Assembly: GCF_000373745.1 (NCBI RefSeq)
Contig: NZ_KB892293.1
Coordinates: 1-44,770, forward strand
Reading direction: 5' to 3'
From: Oligella ureolytica DSM 18253
GTDB taxonomy: Bacteria > Pseudomonadota > Gammaproteobacteria > Burkholderiales > Burkholderiaceae_B
Length of the DNA: 44,770 nt
This document shows positions 16,330 through 25,037 of this stretch, piece by piece (position 1 is the first letter of the stretch; every line of letters starts with the position of its first letter). The translations under genes were made by a program, and so were the position numbers. A model generated the notes under the pieces. That model was not told where the DNA came from and searched no databases. It saw nothing but the letters and a program-made list of their open reading frames with translations.

Positions 16330-17526
16330 GTGCGAGCAAGTAGCCAGAAAAAAAGATTATTATCTAAACAAAACGTCCTGTTATTAGGTATTTTACTTAC
16401 TGCCACCTGCTTAAGAGCCCCTTTTACTGGCCTACCACCTATCCTCGATCGAATCGCCGATGACTTAGTATTAAGTACAACTCTCGCGGGCGTGATTCTT
16501 TCCTTACCCTTACTGGCTTTTACCCTACTTTCATCACCGAGTGTAGCGCTCGGTCGACGTATCGGGATGGAGCGTGCAATTTTTTGTGGTTTAGCTGTTA
16601 TCGCTATCGGCATTATTGTGCGTTCGCTTGGCTTTTCATGGGCTGTTTTTGCGGGCTCAGCCATTGTTGGTATTGGAATTGCCGTAGGTAATGTTTTATT
16701 ACCTGCCTTTATTAAACGCCATTTCCCCCATAACATTACCCAATTAACATCGACCTATGCCCTCGCGATGGGTATTGCTGGCACCCTAAGTTCAGCCCTA
16801 GTCGTTCCCGTTAATAATCTCTGGGGTTAGTCTATCGCTTTACTCTGTTTTTTAATACTGCCAATCATGGCAATTATTGTGTGGTTGCCACAATTAAAAA
16901 GAAGCAGAGAACCATCCATAGAACAAACAACTAAGGTCAAAGTAACGCAGTCAAAATCTAAAATCACCCATTCACTCATAGCATGGCAAGTTGTGGCCTT
17001 TTTTGGCATTAATTGCATGATGAGCTATATCGCGTTCGGTTGGCTCCCAACGATTCTGATTGATACTGGTATCTCTGCTAAAGAAGCCGGTTTTCTCCAT
17101 GCTGTACTTCAGTTATCAGTTGCACTACCTGGCCTTGTTGTCGGTTTAATTGTCGGCCGCATGAAAGATCAACGCGCAGCGGCAGCAACCTCTTCAACTT
17201 TTCTAGCCATTGCTTTTTTAGGCCTAGCCTTATTTCCTTCACACCCTTTAATCTGGACTATTTTACTTGGCGCAGGTACGGGTTCTGGTTTTATCTTAGG
17301 TATGGCATTTATTGGTTTAAGAACCAATAACTCCAACCAAGCTGCTACCCTATCCGGTATCGTTTTAACCATTGGTTACTTACTCGCTACCATGGGCCCG
17401 CTATTTTTGGGAGTGTTAAACGATATCACAGGCAGTTGGAACTTAGCTTTAATCCTATGCTTTTTATTAAGTGTCGTTGAAATCTTTATCGGTCTGTCGG
17501 TTGGTAGAAATCGAGTGATAAATTAA
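16330..17526 (+). pseudogene. MFS transporter (CynX/NimT type) with in-frame amber stop
   Basis: Two segments in the same frame, 16330-16830 and 16867-17526, together encode a complete 12-helix MFS carrier of about 398 codons like CynX/NimT (cyanate/nitroimidazole family). Motifs are LRAPFTGLPPILDRI at the start and FGWLPTIL and GMAFIGLRT later. A single TAG at 16828-16830 interrupts it between NNLWG and SIALL, where the family usually has an aromatic (often Trp); TGG to TAG would explain it. The GTG start at 16330 follows AGGGAGAAG. Reading beyond the stop remains open to 17526, so decay is recent, or it is a sequencing error, or readthrough occurs. Confidence 0.8.
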
Positions 17527-17654
17527 TGAAACTTTTGTGGTGTAAGATAAGCATAAAATACTGATTCATAAGGAATATCCAAATTAAAGTAGTTTAATTA
17601 AAGGTCATCATTACAAATTTATTTTCAGTTTTATTAGTATTAAACTAAATAGTA

Positions 17655-18320
17655 TTAACTATCGCTCATCCTAAAAAAACCAATTACTTCATCTTTATCA
17701 TCAAACTTATCTATATCATTAAGCATTAAAACAAGAGAACTATTTTTATACTTATAATATTCGATTAACGGGCTATAAGAACCAAGTTTTTCTTGAGAAA
17801 ATTTTTTTAAAAATCCATATAAGTTTAAAATCAATCTTCTCAATTGTCTAGTATAAGCTTCAACTTCTTTTCCTGACTTTTGAGCATACTCTTTAAATTC
17901 AAAATAAGAGTCACTCTCTTCTAATGAACTACCATTACCCGCAACTCGCTCAGCTTCTGAAACCATATGATGTATCAAAACACTACCATTTTTTTGTTTA
18001 CTAACATCAGTTTTAAGCAGCTCATCTATTCTTTTATCTATATCCTTTATTATTATTAAAACTTCCTTAGCTAACTGACCATCATCAATTAACTCTAACT
18101 GTTTGTTTTGAATATTTAAAGACAAAAGTACTCCTAAAAAAGCTATAAATGCTAAAAAGGGATTTAATATACCACCGAAATAATCCCCAAATGCTCCCCA
18201 ATCACTATGGTTGTTAGAAGGTTCTGTGCCAAAGTTAAAAATATAAAAAAATATAACTAAGGCCGTTGTAACCAGAATCACAGTAAACAGGAAAATTATT
18301 ACTATCGTATTTTTCTTCAT
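17655..18320 (-). CDS. AbiC-like putative phage abortive-infection membrane protein
   Basis: This 221-residue protein has two N-terminal membrane helices (residues about 5-28 and 50-68) joined by WGAFGDYFGGILNPFLAFIAFLGVLL. That helix-loop pattern is typical of the putative phage abortive infection (PutAbiC) family. A cytoplasmic mostly helical domain follows, with a coiled-coil-like region around IIKDIDKRIDELLK. It is shorter than many relatives. Base composition is visibly more AT-rich than the neighbours, no ribosome site is clear, and it stands alone between metabolic genes, all suggesting horizontal acquisition. An antiphage role is inferred from family only. Confidence 0.6.
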   Translation of the reverse strand: MKKNTIVIIFLFTVILVTTALVIFFYIFNFGTEPSNNHSDWGAFGDYFGGILNPFLAFIAFLGVLLSLNIQNKQLELIDDGQLAKEVLIIIKDIDKRIDELLKTDVSKQKNGSVLIHHMVSEAERVAGNGSSLEESDSYFEFKEYAQKSGKEVEAYTRQLRRLILNLYGFLKKFSQEKLGSYSPLIEYYKYKNSSLVLMLNDIDKFDDKDEVIGFFRMSDS

Positions 18321-18638
18321 TTTATTAATTTTAATTTAAGTTAGATTCCATTGACGTAAACTACAAACACTATTGCGATCATTAAGAAATTCTTAAAACC
18401 TAAAGGGTAACTAAGCAGTAAACTTTGATCATAACTTTACTTATTTTATGTCGAAAAAATTAAATTATTATAAATATAAACTTTATTTTTTGTTCTTCTA
18501 AATTTTTGAAGTATCTGATCTTTTACTGAAGACACAATTCATGTTCCTAGGGTTATTCCCAGTAATAATTTTCGTTTAATAAAATTATTATTCAATTAGA
18601 AAACTTCTAATTTCTTCTTATTGTCTAGGAACCCAGAT
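18321..18638. other. AT-rich leader upstream of MHS transporter
   Basis: This 318-base divergent region has several dyads: AATAATTTT...AAAATTATT (about 18565-18589), AATTAGAA-AAC-TTCTAATT (18594-18612), and GTTCCTAG (18543-18550) complementary to CTAGGAAC (18625-18632), which includes the ribosome site of the next gene. No ORF is called. Confidence 0.5.
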
Positions 18639-19943
18639 ATGATGAATAATAACAAGGTCTCCATTCGCGTCTTGCTTGCCAGTTTAATTGGTAGTTCTAT
18701 CGAATGGTTTGACTATTTTTTATATGGAACGGTGGCTGCTCTCGTTTTTAATCAACTCTATTTCCCGACAGACGATCCCACTGTCAGTACGATGCTAGCT
18801 TTTGCATCATTTAGTTTGTCATTTTTTATTAGACCTTTTGGAGGAATAATTTTTAGCCACATCGGGGATAAACTCGGCAGAAAACGCACCCTAGTCTTAA
18901 CTCTTTCTTTGATGGGAATTGCTACTGCATTAATGGGAATCTTACCAACTTATGAAGCGATTGGTATCGCAGCTCCGATCATTATGGTGACCTTAAGACT
19001 AATTCAAGGCCTAGGAATCGGTGGGGAATGGGGAGGTGCTATGCTCTTGGCCGTGGAATACGCACCAAGACACCTCCGCGGTCTTTTTGGAAGCGTGCCA
19101 CAAATGGGCGTCACTATTGGTATGCTTTTAGCTACTCTAGCATTAACGCTTATGAGCCAATTACCCGATCAAGCATTTATGTCATGGGGTTGGCGCGTAC
19201 CCTTTATTGCTAGCACCATTTTGGTTTTTATCGGCTTATGGATTCGCAAAGGCATCGATGAAACCCCCTCATTTAAGAAGAATCAAGCTGAAGGCAAGGT
19301 AGTCGCAGTGCCTTTATTTGAAACTCTCAAAAACCATAAACGCGAAGTGCTAATTGCCGTTGGTGCCAAGTTTGTTGAAACGGCACCTTTTTATATTATG
19401 TCGACATTCGTTGTTTACTACGCCACTCAGGACTTACAATTTACGCGAACCAACGTCCTTAACGCAGTTACCATCGCTACCATCATAACGACTTTACTAA
19501 TTCCTTTGATGGGAATTTTATCTGACCGCATAGGCAGAAAGCGTTTGTACATCACAGGAACGGTTTTAATGATGCTCTATGCCTTTCCTTATTTTTGGCT
19601 ATTAGAACAAAAGTCGGTATTAACATTAATATTCGCCACGGTGATTGGCTTAGGTGTAATCTGGGCACCGATTACAGCTGTCTTGGGCACGATGTTTTCT
19701 GAGATTTTTAAAAGTAATGTCAGATACACTGGTATTAGCCTAGGTTACCAAATTGGTGCAGCCTTAGCTGGTGGAACCGCCCCCTTAGTAGCAACATTAT
19801 TACTGAATGAGTTTAGTCGCTCCTATGTACCAATTGCAATTTATATTATTTTAACGGGCGCTATCTCACTCATTGCTATTGCCAGTGTGAGCGCTACCAA
19901 TAAACAGCAATTGGATGAAGATGATGATCCTTCATCACTTTAA
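18639..19943 (+). CDS. MFS transporter, MHS family
   Basis: This 434-residue 12-helix inner-membrane symporter is paralogous to the one at 4759-6096. Marks are GSSIEWFDYFLYGTVAAL, SHIGDKLGRKRTL, RLIQGLGIGGEWGGAMLLAVEYAP and LSDRIGRKRLY. The ATG at 18639 is preceded by CTAGGA with an 8-base spacer; an upstream TTG at 18621 lies within that site region and is less likely. It is convergent with the XRE-cupin gene (12-base gap) and near an ornithine-cyclodeaminase-like gene, so an amino acid, imino acid or related acid is a reasonable substrate (inference). Confidence 0.9.
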   Translation: MMNNNKVSIRVLLASLIGSSIEWFDYFLYGTVAALVFNQLYFPTDDPTVSTMLAFASFSLSFFIRPFGGIIFSHIGDKLGRKRTLVLTLSLMGIATALMGILPTYEAIGIAAPIIMVTLRLIQGLGIGGEWGGAMLLAVEYAPRHLRGLFGSVPQMGVTIGMLLATLALTLMSQLPDQAFMSWGWRVPFIASTILVFIGLWIRKGIDETPSFKKNQAEGKVVAVPLFETLKNHKREVLIAVGAKFVETAPFYIMSTFVVYYATQDLQFTRTNVLNAVTIATIITTLLIPLMGILSDRIGRKRLYITGTVLMMLYAFPYFWLLEQKSVLTLIFATVIGLGVIWAPITAVLGTMFSEIFKSNVRYTGISLGYQIGAALAGGTAPLVATLLLNEFSRSYVPIAIYIILTGAISLIAIASVSATNKQQLDEDDDPSSL

Positions 19944-19955
19944 TTACATCTGAAA

Positions 19956-20570
19956 TTAGGTTGATGCAATGGTCGGATGTGAAGCTACCCAAATAATATG
20001 CGCATCCTCATCATTAGCCACGATGAGGTGAGCCATCTGACTGTCTAAATAGCAACTATCCCCCGAATTTAATACAATGGCCTCATAGAATTCTGTGTAT
20101 AAGGTGATGCTACCGTCAAGAACATGGAGGAACTCCTCACCCTCATGAGATTGATATTCTGTTAATTTAACCGAGTCATGCGCTTTAATGGTTGCATAGA
20201 TAGGAAACATCCGCTTTGAGGCCAACTGGGTACAGAGCATTTCGTAGGTATATTGCTCGGTATCATGGATACGCCCCTCGCCTTTGCGAGTCACCGTCAG
20301 GCGTCCTGAGACTTGCTGTTCACCTGAGGATACGTCAAATAATTCAGAAACATGAATACCTAAACCTTGAGCCAAATCTATTAAACGCTCATAGGTAGGT
20401 GACAACAGATGATTTTCAATTTTAGAGAGTGTCGAAACAGAAATATTTGTTTTTTTGCTTAATTGGACTAGGGTCAAACCCTGTTTCTTTCTAAACGATC
20501 TGACGCGCAACCCTAATCGATTACTAATCGAGTCATTATCCTGAGAGTCTAACAAGGAATCAGTTCGCAT
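19956..20570 (-). CDS. XRE-family regulator with C-terminal cupin
   Basis: This 204-residue regulator has an N-terminal helix-turn-helix (residues about 15-70: LGLRVRSFRKKQGLTLVQLSK, ISVSTLSKIENHLLSPTYERL) and a C-terminal cupin (about 125-195, with ESHEGEEF-type SHEGEEFLHVLDGS and NSGDSCYLDS). This is the PuuR-like architecture, in which the cupin senses a small metabolite. ATG at 20570 is preferred over an upstream TTG. It is divergent from the ornithine-cyclodeaminase-like gene with a 78-base gap and convergent with the MHS transporter; it probably controls both. Confidence 0.87.
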   Translation of the reverse strand: MRTDSLLDSQDNDSISNRLGLRVRSFRKKQGLTLVQLSKKTNISVSTLSKIENHLLSPTYERLIDLAQGLGIHVSELFDVSSGEQQVSGRLTVTRKGEGRIHDTEQYTYEMLCTQLASKRMFPIYATIKAHDSVKLTEYQSHEGEEFLHVLDGSITLYTEFYEAIVLNSGDSCYLDSQMAHLIVANDEDAHIIWVASHPTIAST

Positions 20571-20648
20571 AAAAACTATCAATTTCAGATTTAAAGAATG
20601 ACCTCATTATACCGCGCCGATTTAAATTAATTACTCAAGGAGTTTTAC

Positions 20649-21590
20649 ATGAAAATTTTCAATACAAAAGACACTATCGCCGGTCTTCCCTACCCAGAAT
20701 TAATTGCCGCTATTAAAAATATGTTTATCGCGCAATACACTATTCCTCTACGTCACATTCATCCACTGGATAGTCGAGATAAAGACGCGAGTCTTTTAAT
20801 TATGCCCGCCTGGCAAGAGGATTACTTAGGCATTAAGCATGTTCTGATTTATCCAAACAATGCAAAAAGGCATCAAAAACAAGGCCTTTACTCAACTTAT
20901 AATTTATACGATAACGACTCAGGCGAACCGCTCGCTATTATGGATGGTAATGTCATTACTTGCCGTCGTACTGCCGCTGCCTCTGCGCTAGCTGCTGATT
21001 ATCTAGCACGTCCAGATGCAACTAAGCTTTTAATTGTAGGTGCCGGCAACGTCGCTAAAGAGTTAGCCTATGCTTATGCTGCGATCAGAGACATTAAACA
21101 AGTACAAATTTGGAACCCAACCCATACGCGTGCTGAAGCACTTGCAAAACAGCTTATAGACGACGGTTTTAAGGCTAGTGCAGTCACTGATTTAGAAGAA
21201 GCCGTTAAAAATAACGACATTGTCAGCTGCGCTACCCTTTCAAGTCAACCTTTAATCCTACGCCGTTGGGTGCAACCTGGCACTCACGTCGATCTAATTG
21301 GTAGCTTTAGGCCCAATATGCGAGAAAGTGATAGCGATTTATTTGAAGACACTTCCGTTTTTATCGACACCGACGAAGCGCTCATGAAATCAGGCGACCT
21401 GCTTGAAGCGATCAACGATGAGAAATTTAAAACAGAAGACGTGCTTGCAGAACTTTCAGAGCTTTGCAAGCAGCTTCATCCCGGTCGTAAAGACAAAAAA
21501 GAAATCACCATTTTTAAAGCCGTGGGTAGCGCTGGCGAAGATCTCGCTGCAGCGGTTTTAATTTATGAACAAAATACTCAATCATTTTAA
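20649..21590 (+). CDS. Ornithine cyclodeaminase / mu-crystallin family protein
   Basis: This 313-residue NAD(P)-binding protein has DGNVITCRRTAAASALAADYL, the conserved Arg-Thr-Ala-Ala segment, then the Rossmann glycine motif LIVGAGNVAKELAYA, with HVDLIGSFRPNMRESD toward the end. Family members include ornithine cyclodeaminase, ketimine/delta1-pyrroline-2-carboxylate reductases and alanine dehydrogenase. AAGGAG precedes the start at 20649. The adjacent XRE-cupin regulator and MHS transporter suggest use of an imported amino or imino acid. The exact reaction is not clear from sequence. Confidence 0.87.
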   Translation: MKIFNTKDTIAGLPYPELIAAIKNMFIAQYTIPLRHIHPLDSRDKDASLLIMPAWQEDYLGIKHVLIYPNNAKRHQKQGLYSTYNLYDNDSGEPLAIMDGNVITCRRTAAASALAADYLARPDATKLLIVGAGNVAKELAYAYAAIRDIKQVQIWNPTHTRAEALAKQLIDDGFKASAVTDLEEAVKNNDIVSCATLSSQPLILRRWVQPGTHVDLIGSFRPNMRESDSDLFEDTSVFIDTDEALMKSGDLLEAINDEKFKTEDVLAELSELCKQLHPGRKDKKEITIFKAVGSAGEDLAAAVLIYEQNTQSF

Positions 21591-21611
21591 ATTAAGACAA
21601 ACTAAACTGAC

Positions 21612-21643
21612 AAACGCCGGTTAGCTTCAAACTAAACGGCGTT
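21612..21643 (+). terminator. Terminator of ornithine-cyclodeaminase-like gene
   Basis: The stem AAACGCCG(g)TTAG pairs with CTAA(a)CGGCGTTT, one mismatch, followed by a T-run (TTTTATTTTT). It lies about 20 bases after the stop. Confidence 0.85.
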
Positions 21644-21819
21644 TTTATTTTTATCTTTATTTTTAAAACAATGAACATATTTATCGAAAGCTTAATGCTC
21701 CAGTAAAGACCGAGGCAAGTGATAAATCTCTGTTAAAGCAACTAAATCGAATACTAGTAGTTTCCCTAATTTTTTATTTTAATATACAAAGATATCATTT
21801 GATATACATATTTAATGAA

Positions 21820-21829
21820 TTGTATACAA
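21820..21829. promoter_or_regulatory. Candidate FCD-GntR operator
   Basis: The perfect palindrome TTGTATACAA, a form typical of FadR/FCD-subfamily GntR operators, ends one base before the ATG of the FCD-GntR gene. Related half-sites (ATATACAAA at 21782-21790; GATATACATA at 21801) lie just upstream. Autoregulation of the TRAP operon is inferred. Confidence 0.6.
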
Positions 21830-21830
21830 A

Positions 21831-22517
21831 ATGAAAGTATCAAATAAAAAAACATCTAACCAAATCATATTTGACAACGTCAACGAGCTTTTGCACAGCA
21901 TGATGCAAGAAATTACTGAGCCGACACGAGTAAGAGAAGAAGAGCTAGCCGAGCAGCTTGGCGTAAGTCGTACGCCTGTTAGAGAAGCACTAATCAGACT
22001 TGAAAGTACTGGCATGATTTCTTTGCGCCCAGGAAAAGGTGCCCTCTTAATACCCGTTACTGACGAAGAGTATTATGAATGGCTTCAAATACGAGAAGTT
22101 CTCGAAGGTTTTGCTATTCATGAAGCTACTTTAAATGCATCACAACGTGACATTGAGAGATTGCGCAATATCTTCTTACCTTATTTAAATGAAGAGACTA
22201 ATAAAAATCTCGACGATGCCGCTTACGCTCAATCAAATGTGGATTTTCACAAAGAAATTATGTCATTAGCTGGCAATCAGTTACTTGAAAAAATTTGGCA
22301 CTCTTTTGGCCACCGAATCATCTCTCATAAAAGAAAAACCATTAAAAAACTTCATCGAAGAGAAGACTCTTTGAAAGAGCATATGCAAATGATTGAGGCC
22401 ATGGACAACCGAAATGCCGATCTTGCTGAAAAATTAGCTCGACAACACGTCAGACAAATTCGAATTGCTCTCCAAAATCTTAAAAATCAATCCACTTTAT
22501 TAGACATTCTCAAATAG
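21831..22517 (+). CDS. GntR-family regulator, FadR/FCD subfamily
   Basis: This 228-residue regulator has an N-terminal winged helix (residues about 12-75: REEELAEQLGVSRTPVREALIRLESTG, then LRPGKGALLIP) and an all-helical FCD effector domain with the metal-ligand region DFHKEIMSLAGN and later histidines. The start at 21831 lacks an obvious ribosome site; a palindrome abuts it. It is the first gene of an operon with FAH-family hydrolase, cupin, TRAP transporter and Dabb protein (7 bases to the next gene), so it likely senses the imported acid or an intermediate. Confidence 0.88.
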   Translation: MKVSNKKTSNQIIFDNVNELLHSMMQEITEPTRVREEELAEQLGVSRTPVREALIRLESTGMISLRPGKGALLIPVTDEEYYEWLQIREVLEGFAIHEATLNASQRDIERLRNIFLPYLNEETNKNLDDAAYAQSNVDFHKEIMSLAGNQLLEKIWHSFGHRIISHKRKTIKKLHRREDSLKEHMQMIEAMDNRNADLAEKLARQHVRQIRIALQNLKNQSTLLDILK

Positions 22518-22524
22518 GAATAAT

Positions 22525-23436
22525 ATGAAATTTCTAAGTTTTTTACTAAACAATCAAACACAATTAGGACTACTAAGCGATTCTGATAAAGTCATTAATT
22601 TAAGTCGTTTATTTGATGAAGATAAAACGCATGGTTTTACACAAACACCGACAAATGTTTCTGAATTAATCAAGTTAGGCGAGAGGGCGCTGACTTTTAT
22701 CCAAAACAAAGTTGCTCATGATATAGATAAATACCCTTTATTGGAGTTGAGTTCGCTTGAAATTCTTCCTCCTCTTAGCTTAACCAAAAACGTCTTTTGT
22801 GTTGGTAGAAATTATCGTGACCACATTATCGAAGGTAACATCGCCCGCGGCGTACCAGCAGAAACCTTTCCTAAAGCTATTGAGTTTTTTACAAAACCAC
22901 CAACCACAATTACAGCCCATGGTGCTGAGATCCCACGCTACGCCTCTCTAACTGACAATTTAGACTATGAAGCAGAATTAGCAATTGTGATCGCCAAACG
23001 AGGAAAAAATATTCCGGCTGAGGAAGCTTTAGATTATGTTTTCGGTTACACCATTATAAATGACATCACGGCTCGTAATCTTCAACAAAAACATGGCCAA
23101 TGGTTCAAGGGCAAAGGTTTAGATTCTACTTGCCCAATGGGTCCTGTGATTACACATAGTTCGGCCATTGTTGATGCAAACAATCTCAACATTACCCTCA
23201 AGGTTAACGATGAGTTGAGGCAAGAAGATTCGACCAGTGGCATGATTTTCAAAATTCAAGACGTAATTGAACAACTTTCTGTCGGCATGACGCTAGAACC
23301 GGGTGACATCATAGCCACTGGAACTCCAAAAGGCGTAGGCTTCGCCATGAAACCACCTGCCTGTTTAGAAGTCGGTGACGTCATTGAAGCCACGATTGAG
23401 GGTATTGGCACGCTACGAAATACCATTGTGGACTAA
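22525..23436 (+). CDS. Fumarylacetoacetate hydrolase (FAH) family protein
   Basis: This 303-residue metal-dependent enzyme has a small N-terminal domain (1 to about 75) and the FAH catalytic domain. Seen are VFCVGRNYRDHI, EFFTKPPTTI, LDYEAELAIVI (glutamates for the divalent metal), YTIINDITARNLQ and TIATGTPKGVGFAM-like ATGTPKGVG. The family cleaves or hydrates beta-diketo/2-oxo acids, for example acylpyruvases, diketo-deoxy-sugar-acid hydrolases and oxopent-ene-tricarboxylate decarboxylases. It lies 7 bases after the FCD-GntR gene and before a cupin and a TRAP transporter. A role in breaking an imported organic or sugar acid is inferred. Confidence 0.9.
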   Translation: MKFLSFLLNNQTQLGLLSDSDKVINLSRLFDEDKTHGFTQTPTNVSELIKLGERALTFIQNKVAHDIDKYPLLELSSLEILPPLSLTKNVFCVGRNYRDHIIEGNIARGVPAETFPKAIEFFTKPPTTITAHGAEIPRYASLTDNLDYEAELAIVIAKRGKNIPAEEALDYVFGYTIINDITARNLQQKHGQWFKGKGLDSTCPMGPVITHSSAIVDANNLNITLKVNDELRQEDSTSGMIFKIQDVIEQLSVGMTLEPGDIIATGTPKGVGFAMKPPACLEVGDVIEATIEGIGTLRNTIVD

Positions 23437-23476
23437 ACCCTCCTTTCAAATTAATTCCTTAGCTTAGGAGAACAAA

Positions 23477-23875
23477 ATGCAAAACCAACAAAACAAAACG
23501 AATGCGTCAAACGTAAGTGACACCTTATCAAGATATATCGATGTTGATGCCCTACCGTGGAAACCAACTCCTACCAAAGGAATTGATATGAAAATTCTTT
23601 TGGAACAACCAGAAACAGGGCTATTAACAGCTCTCTTCCGATGGGAGCCTGGTACCACTCTTCCACTACATGAACATGTCGAGATTGAACAAACCTACGT
23701 ACTCAGTGGCAGCATTGTTGATGATGAAGGTGAAGCCTTAGAAGGACAGTTTGTTTGGCGTCCCAGCGGCAATCGACACATTGCGCACTCGCCAAATGGC
23801 GCTCTTGTCATCTGTTTTTTCTTAAAACCCAATAAATTCCTTGACGGCAAATTAGCTGGGCAAGAACTTAAGTAA
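23477..23875 (+). CDS. Single-domain cupin protein
   Basis: This 132-residue beta-barrel protein has metal motif 1 WEPGTTLPLHEHVEIEQTYVLSG (HEH...E) and motif 2 PSGNRHIAHSPNGA, the ChrR-like/anti-sigma cupin form. TAGGAG precedes the start at 23477. It lies between the FAH-family and TRAP genes. Small cupins in such operons often act as isomerases, lyases or dioxygenases of sugar acids; the function here is unknown. Confidence 0.85.
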   Translation: MQNQQNKTNASNVSDTLSRYIDVDALPWKPTPTKGIDMKILLEQPETGLLTALFRWEPGTTLPLHEHVEIEQTYVLSGSIVDDEGEALEGQFVWRPSGNRHIAHSPNGALVICFFLKPNKFLDGKLAGQELK

Positions 23876-23912
23876 TAAATAACCCCCACATCCAAACAAT
23901 CAGGAGACACTT

Positions 23913-24923
23913 ATGATGACGCTAAAAAAACTCACTGCTTTTGTCATTCTTGGCCTATCTTTAACAGGTGGCGCCGCTCATGCTGAATTTAAAGAAAGAA
24001 GCATGAAATTAAGCCACCCAATGAGCAAATCAGATCCCATCGGTACTGCCGCAAACAAATTTATCGAAGTTGCCAATGAAAAGACGCAAGGTAAGTTTAA
24101 AATCAAAGAATACTCTGATGCCCAATTAGGTAATGAAATTCAGTCCATTTCTTCAACCCAAGGTGGTGTAATCGATATTGCCGTCGTTTCTACGGCCGGC
24201 ATAGGCGGTATCGTAAAAGAGTTCGGTATCTTCGATCTACCTTTCTTATTTAACTCAATCGAAGAAGGTGATGCGCTTGTTGACGGAGATGTGGGTAAAG
24301 AACTACTACAAAAACTAGAAAGCAAGAATCTCGTCGGCTTATGTTATTGGGACTACGGTTTTAGACAAGTCACGAACAGTAAACACCCAATCAAAAAACT
24401 TGAAGACTTTCAGGGTTTAAAAATTCGCACTTTACAAAACAGACTTTATATTGACACTTTTAAAGCCTTAGGTGCTAATCCACTCCCGTTACCTTATCCA
24501 GAAACCTTTACTGCACTAGAAAGCAAGGCAATTGATGGTCAAGAAAGCTCATATGTAGTTACTAAAACAAGCGGTTTCCATGAAGCTCAAAAATACGTCA
24601 CAGAAACTAATCATGTTTACTTACCTGCTATTGTAATGACCAACAAGCGCTTATGGGATCGCTTCTCTGATGAAGAAAAACAAGTTTTCTATGAAGCTTG
24701 CCAAGAAGGACAAGCCATTCATAGAGAAGTTAGCCGTGACATGAGTAAAAAAGTTGAGCAAGAGTTGGTTGATGCTGGCTTACAACTCGACCGTTTTGAC
24801 GACGCAGAAAAGCAACGTTTAATTGAAGCAACTGCTAGTGTCACTGAAAAGTATAAAGAAGAAATCGGCAAAGAGCTTGTTGAAAAAGCATATTCAACAA
24901 TTGAAAAAATTCGTAATCAATAA
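23913..24923 (+). CDS. TRAP transporter substrate-binding protein (DctP family)
   Basis: This 336-residue periplasmic receptor has a signal peptide (1 to about 24, ending GAAHA before EFKER). Family segments are GTAANKFIEVANEKTQGKF, YSDAQLGNEIQ, the substrate-clamping region FQGLKIRTLQNRLYIDTFKALGANP with its conserved arginine, and PLPYPETFTALESKAIDGQE. CAGGAG precedes the ATGATG start. It feeds the DctQ/DctM membrane complex downstream. A strong intercistronic hairpin follows the gene. The ligand is presumably an organic or sugar acid. Confidence 0.92.
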   Translation: MMTLKKLTAFVILGLSLTGGAAHAEFKERSMKLSHPMSKSDPIGTAANKFIEVANEKTQGKFKIKEYSDAQLGNEIQSISSTQGGVIDIAVVSTAGIGGIVKEFGIFDLPFLFNSIEEGDALVDGDVGKELLQKLESKNLVGLCYWDYGFRQVTNSKHPIKKLEDFQGLKIRTLQNRLYIDTFKALGANPLPLPYPETFTALESKAIDGQESSYVVTKTSGFHEAQKYVTETNHVYLPAIVMTNKRLWDRFSDEEKQVFYEACQEGQAIHREVSRDMSKKVEQELVDAGLQLDRFDDAEKQRLIEATASVTEKYKEEIGKELVEKAYSTIEKIRNQ

Positions 24924-24936
24924 CTCTATCTTTTTT

Positions 24937-24971
24937 GTGCTGCTTTCTTTTCTTCAAAAATAAAGCAGCAC
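24937..24971 (+). promoter_or_regulatory. Intercistronic hairpin after dctP-like gene
   Basis: A perfect 10-base stem (GTGCTGCTTT at 24937-24946, AAAGCAGCAC at 24962-24971) with a 15-base loop lies between dctP and dctQ, without a downstream T-run. It is likely an mRNA-stabilising or partial-termination hairpin giving excess binding protein. Confidence 0.65.
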
Positions 24972-25037
24972 GTTAGAGATTCTAGCCATCTAATTAAAAA
25001 TAAAAATTGTCCTAAATCTCACTAAATAAATACTTAC

